Positions 1-5,165 of a stretch of DNA of 7,151 nt are shown here, piece after piece. Location of the stretch: positions 1 to 7,151 of the forward strand of contig JAOUPE010000083.1 of the NCBI GenBank assembly GCA_029880025.1, written 5' to 3'. How positions within the stretch are numbered: position 1 is the stretch's first letter; each line of letters begins with the position of its first letter. Below the pieces are notes generated by a model. The model searched no databases and was not told the DNA's origin. It was given only the letters and a program-made list of their open reading frames with translations. The translations under genes were made by a program, and so were the position numbers. The DNA is from Caldifarciminota bacterium (GTDB taxonomy: Bacteria; Hydrothermota; Tepidihabitantia; Tepidihabitantales; JAOUPE01).

Positions 1-2
1 GC

Positions 3-167
3 TTTAGCGGTTTAGCCGGAAACCATTCCTTTTCGAATAAGGGGGTGCGATTTTATTCCTTTGTTGCTTACAACCTGAAACCGATTAAAGCCGGATTAAA
101 AATCGGTCTAACCAAACATGATTGGGTTGTATATGACTACGGTGCACAGGTCGAGGTCAATTTATGA
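3..167 (+). CDS. C-terminal end of a beta-strand-rich, possibly outer-membrane protein (partial)
   Basis: An open frame enters from the left edge and ends with TGA at 165-167, giving 54 visible residues. The peptide alternates polar and hydrophobic or aromatic residues, for example RFYSFVAYNL, KAGLKIGLTK and WVVYDYGAQVEVNL, which is the look of amphipathic beta-strands closing an outer-membrane barrel. The usual terminal aromatic residue is replaced by leucine. No catalytic motif or named domain is visible in this tail, so the family cannot be given. Its stop overlaps the start of the next gene as ATGA, and the Shine-Dalgarno of that gene (GAGG at 153-156) lies inside this frame. The two genes are therefore very probably co-transcribed and translationally coupled. 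The barrel idea is inference from strand pattern alone; any beta-rich C-terminus would look similar. Confidence 0.6.
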   Translation, partial: FSGLAGNHSFSNKGVRFYSFVAYNLKPIKAGLKIGLTKHDWVVYDYGAQVEVNL

Positions 168-1009
168 TACTTGACTACCATATTCATCCAAATTTTTCAA
201 TCGATGCCCAGGGAACGATTGAGGAATATGCGGCACAGGCAGTAAAGCTCGGCATGGCTGAGATTTGTTTCACACCCCATTTCGAGATAGATTCGGTAAG
301 GAAGGAAAAAGATGATAAAATAAATTTCTATGGCAAGATTGTCCCAATGCGGTCAGAATGGATTGATTATTATTTTAAAGAGATTGAACAAGCCAGAAAA
401 AAGTTGCCAGATTTACAAATTCGTTCTGGAATCGAGGTCGGTTATGACCCGGCGATAGAAACTGAAATAAAATTATTTATCAAGCAATTTCCTTTTGATT
501 TTATCCTGGGGGCAATACATTGTATCAATCATATTGCAATTACCGACCATAAGGAATTGGATGAATTTAAAACGAATTATTTGGAAAAAGGACATACGCA
601 AGTAGCTAAAGAGTATTTTGAAATTTTGAATTTAGCGATTAAAACCGGATTATTCCACAGCATTGCCCATTTTGATGTATATAAAAAATATGGTCTGGAA
701 ATCTTTGGTGAAAAAATAATTGCGGCAAGCGAACCGTTTCTTGATTCGACATTAGATTTAACGGCAAAGCAAAACATCGGATTAGAGATAAATACATCGG
801 GCTTACGCCGCAATCCAAAAGAAATTTATCCGGCACCTTTGATTCTCTTAAAGGCAAAACAAGCCGGGGTAAAAATATTCACGATTGGTTCTGACGCCCA
901 TCGAATCAAGGATTTGGGTTCAGGACTAAAACAAGGTTTTGCCCTTGCCCAAAAATTAGGCTTAGATATATACCGTTTTGAGCAGGGCAGACCGATTGCT
1001 TTGAAATAG
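164..1009 (+). CDS. PHP-domain phosphoesterase, histidinol-phosphatase (HisK/HisJ) family
   Basis: This is a 281-residue cytoplasmic hydrolase of the PHP superfamily. The metal-binding signature is present in order: H6-x-H8 (DYHIHPN), H39 (FTPH), E91 (SGIEVGY), H119 (GAIHC), H169 (AHFD) and D244-x-H246 (GSDAH), all expected ligands of the trinuclear metal centre. Length and motif order fit PHP-type histidinol-phosphate phosphatases, which release phosphate from L-histidinol phosphate in histidine synthesis. The GLEINTSGLR segment near 206-215 and the closing SDAH motif are typical of that family. No his genes are visible nearby, so another phosphate-ester substrate is possible; family membership is firm, substrate is inferred. 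The ATG at 164 is supported by GAGG at 153-156 and by the ATGA overlap with the upstream gene. There is no visible terminator; dispersed-repeat relics begin within 10 bp after the stop. Confidence 0.88.
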   Translation: MILDYHIHPNFSIDAQGTIEEYAAQAVKLGMAEICFTPHFEIDSVRKEKDDKINFYGKIVPMRSEWIDYYFKEIEQARKKLPDLQIRSGIEVGYDPAIETEIKLFIKQFPFDFILGAIHCINHIAITDHKELDEFKTNYLEKGHTQVAKEYFEILNLAIKTGLFHSIAHFDVYKKYGLEIFGEKIIAASEPFLDSTLDLTAKQNIGLEINTSGLRRNPKEIYPAPLILLKAKQAGVKIFTIGSDAHRIKDLGSGLKQGFALAQKLGLDIYRFEQGRPIALK

Positions 1010-1016
1010 ATTAGCT

Positions 1017-1076
1017 TGTCATTGCAAGGAACCAAGTAACAAAGCAATCTCAATTCCTTTGTTATGAGGATTCGCC
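1017..1076. repeat. Degenerate dispersed palindromic repeat (GTCATTGC...AAGCAATCTC type)
   Basis: The sequence starts with GTCATTGCAAGGAACC, continues with AAAGCAATCTC and then has a partner GAGGATTCGC at 1066-1075. ATTGC near 1021 faces GCAAT at 1044-1048, and GCAATCTC (1044-1051) faces GAGGATTCGC as an imperfect hairpin. This matches, from memory and with several changes, a short palindromic element scattered through intergenic DNA of many bacteria, usually seen as GTCATTGCGAGGAGC followed by GAAGCAATCTC. It lies directly after the hydrolase gene. The relationship to that family is recognition, not a database result. Confidence 0.5.
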
Positions 1077-1079
1077 TGG

Positions 1080-1110
1080 TTTATCTTTGGTCTTTGTGGT
1101 TAAATCTAAG
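1080..1110. repeat. Relic of a second dispersed repeat (TTAACCACAAAGAC type, minus-strand reading)
   Basis: Read on the minus strand this segment contains ATTTAACCACAAAGACC followed by AAAGATAAACC. That resembles the common intergenic repeat made of CACAAAGAC-like steps followed by A-rich units. Only one or two steps survive. It follows the preceding palindromic relic with almost no gap, suggesting this spot collects small repeats. The call rests on recognition of a familiar motif and is low to moderate in certainty. Confidence 0.35.
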
Positions 1111-1290
1111 GTTTTATCTTCTTTGCTGTCTCTTAAGTCAAATTCTACTATGCCTGCTTGATTGTTTCATAGTTATATTTCATTTCTATTTTATAATCAT
1201 TATAACGGCTGATTTATCAGGCACTTGAGAAACCGGCATCCATTATAATTTCTCAAATTAATCGGTAATTATCCTAATAATTTGTTAGAC
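1111..1290. other. AT-rich intergenic DNA with nothing recognisable
   Basis: This stretch is strongly AT-rich (14 G+C in the 60 bases of 1141-1200). It holds no credible open frame, RNA gene, promoter with a downstream gene, or terminator. It forms an abrupt composition boundary with the GC-rich array that follows. Confidence 0.6.
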
Positions 1291-1314
1291 AGCCCAGTCC
1301 GTAACTGGCTCTCC
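1291..1314 (+). repeat. Left inverted repeat framing the GC-rich array
   Basis: These 24 bases (beginning AGCCCAGTCC and ending GGCTCTCC) match the reverse complement of 1612-1635 at 20 of 24 positions. The four mismatches are at positions 2, 11, 16 and 22 of the repeat. It marks the left limit of the GC-rich block, and AT-rich DNA lies immediately outside it. No target-site duplication is visible next to it. Confidence 0.7.
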
Positions 1315-1326
1315 AGGTTAACTGGT

Positions 1327-1614
1327 AGGCTGGCTATGGGGGGCTAGCCCGGGCCTAGCCCCGGGCTACCCCCCGGGCTGCCCCCTAGGTTGCCTAGGGG
1401 CTAGCCCCCCGGCTAGCCCCCTCCCTAGCCCCCTGGCTAGCCCGGGGGGTTGCCCACCCCCTTGCCCCCTGGCTTGCCCGGAGGCTTGCCCAGGGGCTTG
1501 CCTACCCCATAGCCCTCTGGTTAGCCCGGTGGGTTGCCTGGGGGCTTGCCTACCCCATAGCCCCCCGGCTTGCCCACTGGGTTGCCCAGATGGTTGCCCG
1601 GTAGGTTGCCCGGG
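1327..1614. repeat. 12-bp tandem array of GC-rich quasi-palindromes (GGYTWGCCY core)
   Basis: From 1399 to 1614 there are 18 consecutive units of exactly 12 bp. Positions 4-8 of every unit read T-W-G-C-C (A in 7 units, T in 11), position 9 is C or T, and positions 1-3 and 10-12 vary. Typical units are GGCTAGCCCCCC, GGCTTGCCCGGA and GGGTTGCCCAGA. Upstream, related cores start at 1345, 1356, 1367, 1379 and 1390 with 11- or 12-bp steps; the left edge (1327-1345) instead matches the units read on the minus strand. GGCTAGCC is a perfect palindrome and GGCTTGCC has GGC/GCC arms. Local G+C is about 75% (90 of 120 bases in 1381-1500). The array lies between convergent genes. Two + frames stay open through all 18 units or nearly so, but no ATG with a ribosome-binding site leads into them, so I treat it as non-coding. 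No named family is recognised. Confidence 0.9.
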
Positions 1615-1635
1615 GAGCCGGTTAGGGACTGGGGT
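1612..1635 (-). repeat. Right inverted repeat framing the GC-rich array
   Basis: This is the partner of 1291-1314, with 20 of 24 positions complementary. It starts inside the last array unit (GGGGAGCC) and ends at ACTGGGGT, where composition falls back to AT-rich. Together the pair bounds a 345-bp segment. The sequences just outside the two copies do not resemble each other. Confidence 0.7.
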
Positions 1636-1947
1636 ATGGATTGGGTTATAAAACGATGAGGATTACTGATTAGAAAGTGATTTATGAAATGAGCCGAGAA
1701 TTTGTCTTAGGAATTGCAGTCGAGGTCAAACAGCGAACTATTTTCGAAACAAATTAAGAATTAGATTGTTGAGTTAATGGTGGGACAGTTTTAGAAATAG
1801 ATTATGAGGCTATCTATCGAAGTTCGACTCCAATAATCATGGTTGATTGCGTGACCCCGGACCGCCCACTTAAAACAAAAGTTGTATCAAGAAAAACAGA
1901 AGCGTCCCCTTTTCATCCCCCTAACTGAAACTGAGATTATTCTTTAA
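1636..1947. other. Gene-free stretch between the array and the secreted-protein gene
   Basis: No open frame with a credible start and ribosome-binding site was found on either strand; the longest ATG frame seen is about 22 codons (from 1690). A T-loop-like GTTCGACTCC at 1821-1830 has no matching stem and is not a tRNA. No U-rich terminator hairpin is visible for the converging genes. AGAAGCGTCCCCTTTT near 1899-1914 resembles ends of small REP-transposase elements, but its partner is absent. Confidence 0.5.
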
Positions 1948-4662
1948 TTACCTTATGAGAACCACCTTTTTGGTAAAAACTTCGTCACCAATTTTTAGCA
2001 CATAGAAATATGTGCCATTAGAAACCTTATTTCCTTTTTGGTCTTTGCCTGACCAAGTGATATTATATTGACCGATGGATTGAAAATCATTCAATAAGGT
2101 ATTTATCTTTCTTCCTAAGGCATCGTAAACTTCTAACGTAACTTTTGCGTGCCTGTTTAATGTATAAGAAACCGTCGAAGATTTGGCGAAAATAGTTGGA
2201 TTGACCTTTAGAAATGAGCGGGCAGGTGAAATGAATTCTTTGATTGCTACCGGTGTGAATCGGAATTTATTACTGTCTACTGGTGGATGGATATTGGTAG
2301 GATAGACAAACCAAGTATCGCCAATTTCTGGTCGAATTGTTACTGGTCCAAACCTTCGGCGAAAGAAAATATAGGCTCCCGACAAGTAAATACACCTATC
2401 TACTCCCATTCTTAAAGTTTCTGACGGTTGTCCTGATGTTGAAAGAGGACGGTCGAGAAAACACCATCCGTCACCATAATCGACCATTGAATCAACACGA
2501 TCAATAAAAGGTTTATAAGGTATATAAATATTATAATCTTCATCGTAAACGTTGAGTGTTAGTCCGCCTGAAGGATGATTGGTCCAGGCGAGACATAATA
2601 TTGAACCACGGAATGCCCACCGCCCAAAGCTATTGTTTGGACTTGACCAGGCCATGATTGAGTCTTGAGGATATATCAATGTTAATATTGAATCATATAT
2701 GAAATGACTCGGATCGATTAATCCTAAACTTCTTGTTTCCAATGAGAATCCGTCAACAAGTGGAGAAAAATCCCGAATTGAAAAAAATACACTGTCAAAC
2801 TGGTAGCCGTTTAGAAGACTATAATCATCGAGTACACAGTTACCAGTTGCCAAATCGGTAATTTCATATCGGTATACCGGGTAGTAATAATGATAGCCAG
2901 GTAATGGATCATATGGTATATAACTCGGTCTTAAAAAAGTTAATTCGTATTCATGACCGTTGATAAGCTCGGGGCGGTGAATATAGAAGTTTAAAGAAAT
3001 TAAATCAGTTATGCCTTCCCATAGTCTTGGAGTTCCACTCGAAATGGTGTTGTAAAGATAACAGATTGCCGAATCGTTAGTCTCATATTCTTCATCGTGA
3101 GTTGAAATCTTTATCCAACTAGGTCCGTTAGGGCATCTTGATGATTGCCACAAAAATTCTCGGTCATTTGGTTCATTTATAGTAACCGGTTCCCAGGGAC
3201 GGTTTTCTTGTCTAAAATAGATGTCGATATTCAGGCTATCACGAAATTCTGGGTCTCGAGCAAACCAACGGATAATGTAATCACCTGTGACTGAATCATC
3301 AACCGGACTAAAAATTTCAACTTCAGGTGGAGCGTTACCTGGATTGTTAATTGAAAAGACTGAGTCTGATAAATCCCAGCCATAACCAGCGGTGTCTTGT
3401 GCGGTTATTCTTAAGATATATCTGACGCCATCAGGATACTCTTCGGTATTCCAAAGATAGGTTCCGGTGTTGGGTAGTGCAAATGCAACGGAATCCCAAG
3501 TTTTACCCAAATCAGGTGAAAGAAGTATATCAATCAACATTTCAGGTGAGCCAGTTGCCGTCCAGGTAATCGGAATAATTCCTGAAAGATATTCTCTGCC
3601 GTTTGGATAGAAGAGTGTCACTGGATAACTTGGAAATCCTCGATTGTAGAAATTCTGGGCAAAGTCAGCCTTAACTCGTAGTGAATCAAGATTTTCGCCA
3701 CCAATCATCGCCCAAACAACAGTTAAAGTTTCGCCTGGGTTTAAGGTAAATTGCCCGGTTGTAACTAAAAATCGTTTATCGGCTGCTGCAAGGTCAATTG
3801 TATCGTATGGAGCCCGTATCCGGGTTCGATAGTCATAACCTGCCATCATAAGATAACGGTCCGGGTCACGAGCTGGGTCAATTTCGACAGAAAATCTCTT
3901 AGAAGCGGTCAGGCTACATCCCTGAGCAGAAATTAGTTTCATTCCAATATAACCAACCCAGGGCCAGCCAGGCTCATGAAAGTTATCATCCCAGGCAAAA
4001 GCCATTCTTCTTGGCAGGTCTAAACCATACATATCATCAGTAGAGATACCGATATCAGGGTCAACCGCAAGTCCAAAATAGATCTCAGATAATGTTACGT
4101 TCGTATCATTTACAACCTTGTATTCGAAATAAACGATATCATCTAAAGGCGCCCAATCAAATACATAGGTTCGTTGCATCACAGTAATCCCAAGTGGTGT
4201 ACGAAGACTTAAAGTATCGTGATAAAGAGTATCAAAATCGTTACAGCCATACCAGCCATCTTGATTTGATACTGGAGTTAACGGGAAGATTGAATCAGTG
4301 GATAGGTATATTCTTTCTTCCGGGTTGGTATAATTAACTTCGTTAGGCAGGAAACCAGGTACGAATTCACTCTTACTTGATTTGTTGATCCAATTAACGA
4401 ATTCGGGATCATAACCAACAGTAACTAGTGTATCACCTCCAAGTAATATACCTCCGAGCCAGGCTCCTGCACCAAATAAATATATTCTACCAGTTCCAAT
4501 TGGCCATTCTCCTGCACCTACATCGTATCGTGACCCAGGCAAAAGTCCGAATACACCTCGATTATGAATCGGAAACCGCCACTGATTTCCATCATGGAAA
4601 CGCATATCCCAGATTGCCCATACTGAAGAAACAATAACTGCAAACAGGAATAGTTTCTTCAT
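1948..4662 (-). CDS. Secreted multidomain protein with Ig-like modules and FlgD/Por-type C-terminal sorting domain
   Basis: This is a 904-residue exported protein. I chose the ATG at 4662 over an in-frame ATG 32 codons upstream (4758). It has AGGAGG four bases ahead and opens with a clean signal peptide, MKKLFLFAVIVSSVWA; the upstream ATG falls at the predicted transcription start. The N-terminal 340 residues are rich in Gly, Tyr and Trp and contain GAGAWLGGILLGGDTLVTVG, a pattern I associate with surface proteins of candidate phyla. Around 345-440 is an Ig-like module (FYPNGREYLSG, ITWTATGS, SPDLGKTWDSV). A second, beginning near 444, has IFSPVDDS and IIRWFARD. Residues 550-800 are beta-rich and unassigned. 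From about 815 to 904 lies a FlgD-like/T9SS-type sorting domain (SSTVSYTLN, VTLEVYDALGRKI, GTYFYVLKIGDE, KKVVLIR). No enzyme motif is visible. Likely a cell-surface or released protein; its substrate or partner is unknown. Confidence 0.85.
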   Translation of the reverse strand: MKKLFLFAVIVSSVWAIWDMRFHDGNQWRFPIHNRGVFGLLPGSRYDVGAGEWPIGTGRIYLFGAGAWLGGILLGGDTLVTVGYDPEFVNWINKSSKSEFVPGFLPNEVNYTNPEERIYLSTDSIFPLTPVSNQDGWYGCNDFDTLYHDTLSLRTPLGITVMQRTYVFDWAPLDDIVYFEYKVVNDTNVTLSEIYFGLAVDPDIGISTDDMYGLDLPRRMAFAWDDNFHEPGWPWVGYIGMKLISAQGCSLTASKRFSVEIDPARDPDRYLMMAGYDYRTRIRAPYDTIDLAAADKRFLVTTGQFTLNPGETLTVVWAMIGGENLDSLRVKADFAQNFYNRGFPSYPVTLFYPNGREYLSGIIPITWTATGSPEMLIDILLSPDLGKTWDSVAFALPNTGTYLWNTEEYPDGVRYILRITAQDTAGYGWDLSDSVFSINNPGNAPPEVEIFSPVDDSVTGDYIIRWFARDPEFRDSLNIDIYFRQENRPWEPVTINEPNDREFLWQSSRCPNGPSWIKISTHDEEYETNDSAICYLYNTISSGTPRLWEGITDLISLNFYIHRPELINGHEYELTFLRPSYIPYDPLPGYHYYYPVYRYEITDLATGNCVLDDYSLLNGYQFDSVFFSIRDFSPLVDGFSLETRSLGLIDPSHFIYDSILTLIYPQDSIMAWSSPNNSFGRWAFRGSILCLAWTNHPSGGLTLNVYDEDYNIYIPYKPFIDRVDSMVDYGDGWCFLDRPLSTSGQPSETLRMGVDRCIYLSGAYIFFRRRFGPVTIRPEIGDTWFVYPTNIHPPVDSNKFRFTPVAIKEFISPARSFLKVNPTIFAKSSTVSYTLNRHAKVTLEVYDALGRKINTLLNDFQSIGQYNITWSGKDQKGNKVSNGTYFYVLKIGDEVFTKKVVLIR

Positions 4663-4666
4663 ACTG

Positions 4667-4672
4667 CCTCCT
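4667..4672 (-). promoter_or_regulatory. Shine-Dalgarno that fixes the start of the secreted protein
   Basis: On the minus strand AGGAGG precedes ATG (4662-4660) with four bases between. It decides the start, because no comparable site precedes the in-frame ATG at 4758. The neighbouring hairpin leaves it unpaired by a margin of one base. Confidence 0.8.
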
Positions 4673-4673
4673 T

Positions 4674-4741
4674 TTGGGCAATTATTTTTTGGGGAAGCGA
4701 CTTTTTGGTTATTTGATTCACTTCTCCTATAATTTGCCCAA
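4674..4741 (-). promoter_or_regulatory. Long leader hairpin abutting the ribosome-binding site
   Basis: In the transcript sense, TTGGGCAA-A-TTAT (4741-4729) pairs with ATAATTGCCCAA (4685-4674), a 12-bp stem with one bulged A. Inside it GGAGAAGTGA (4727-4718) pairs with TCGCTTCCCC (4699-4690) through one mismatch and one G-U pair. That leaves an A-rich loop of roughly 18 nt. The structure ends one base before AGGAGG. It has no U-tract, so it is not a terminator. It might shield the messenger or tune translation, possibly by exposing or competing for the second purine-rich AGGAG inside the stem. Function is inferred from shape only. Confidence 0.5.
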
Positions 4742-4764
4742 GTTTGAAAATTAGCCATTGAATC

Positions 4765-4792
4765 AATCTAATAAATTTAAGTCTATTGTCAA
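4765..4792 (-). promoter_or_regulatory. Sigma70-type promoter for the secreted-protein gene
   Basis: On the minus strand TTGACA (4792-4787) is followed after 16 bp by TAGATT (4770-4765). Transcription would start near 4758, giving a leader of about 95 nt that includes the hairpin and ribosome-binding site. The architecture matches the promoter upstream of the propeller gene. Confidence 0.6.
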
Positions 4793-4820
4793 TCAGAAAA
4801 ATATAAATTTTAGTCGCATA

Positions 4821-5135
4821 GGGTCAGGTCTTGACTTAGGGACATTTATAGTTTTTCTCTTATTGCCGCAACAATTTTATTTTTCGCTACTTCGGTTATT
4901 AGCTCTTCCTCAATCCGGCTCATCGCTTTCGTCAGCGCCGCATAACCGATATTAAATTTTTTCCCAATCGTTTCTATCTTCTCAAAAGCGCATTTCCGCG
5001 ATAGGTATAAGGCAATCTTCCTCGGTATGAATCCTCTTTGCTTTTTGAGATTTCCTTCTCATTAATATTGAAAAACTGGTTGGTTTGCCTCGCTCAAATC
5101 ATAGTGACTTATGTCTTTATGTCAAGACCTGACCC
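4821..5135. mobile_element. Decayed 315-bp transposable-element remnant with perfect 15-bp inverted ends
   Basis: GGGTCAGGTCTTGAC at 4821-4835 is exactly repeated in inverse at 5121-5135. The similarity continues inward imperfectly, at 22 of 27 positions in total. The interior encodes, on the minus strand, only the tail of a transposase-like protein. These ends are, from memory, typical boundaries of small elements carrying REP-associated tyrosine (Y1/RAYT) transposases in environmental genomes. The catalytic HUH part is missing, so this copy cannot move itself. No target duplication is evident. It lies just upstream of the secreted-protein promoter and within the leading codons of a truncated frame after the propeller gene. 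Confidence 0.65.
4846..5058 (-). pseudogene. RAYT-type transposase, C-terminal helix-turn-helix-like fragment
   Basis: A 70-codon open stretch without a usable start ends with TAA at 4848-4846. It reads RGFIPRKIALYLSRK, then IETIGKKFNIGYAALTKAM, then SRIEEEL and ends IREKL. This is the recognisable pattern of the DnaA-like or helix-turn-helix tail of REP-associated transposases: IAxYLxRK, a short helix, IGxxFxIxYxAxTKAxxR, then a charged helix. An in-frame TGA at 5061-5059 and another stop just before it close the frame upstream. The Y1 catalytic domain (HUH and the active tyrosine) is absent, so this is a deletion relic rather than a gene. The family call is by pattern recognition; a DnaA-like replication fragment is the main alternative, made less likely by the inverted ends around it. 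Confidence 0.6.
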
Positions 5136-5155
5136 TGATAACAGACCCTCAACAT
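5117..5155 (-). pseudogene. Start of a second operon gene cut off by the element remnant
   Basis: AGGAGG (5167-5162) overlaps the TAG stop of the propeller gene, and an ATG follows six bases later at 5155-5153. This is the best ribosome-binding site and spacing in the window. The frame runs MLRVCYQ and then enters the inverted end of the mobile remnant at 5135, stopping at TAA 5119-5117. The likely reading is that a translationally coupled downstream gene once began here and was interrupted, with the rest lost: no continuation is seen on the far side of the remnant (below 4821). Only six native codons remain, so the original product cannot be identified. Alternatively the good site is a chance leftover. 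Confidence 0.4.
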
Positions 5156-5165
5156 AATTCACCTC

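Noticed and set aside
1399..1614. CRISPR array
   Set aside because: The units are only 12 bp with a 5-bp invariant core. There are no repeat/spacer lengths of the usual size and no cas genes in the window.
1322..1651. A 109-codon open frame through the 12-bp array on the + strand (Cys- and Pro-rich four-residue repeats), and a similar open frame on the minus strand (GQP-like repeats)
   Set aside because: Neither has an ATG with a ribosome-binding site. Several frames stay open at once simply because a 12-bp unit repeats the same four codons, and one + frame has TAG in many units.
1821..1830. GTTCGACTCC resembling a tRNA T-loop
   Set aside because: The flanking bases do not form a 5-bp T stem, and no acceptor, D or anticodon arm can be placed around it.
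1895..1920. AGAAGCGTCCCCTTTT as the end of another small transposon
   Set aside because: It resembles such ends, but no inverted partner or transposase fragment was found in the window, so it is not called.
4663..4758. 32-residue N-terminal extension of the secreted protein from the ATG at 4758
   Set aside because: It would place charged residues before the signal peptide, lacks a ribosome-binding site, and falls at the predicted transcription start. AGGAGG supports 4662.
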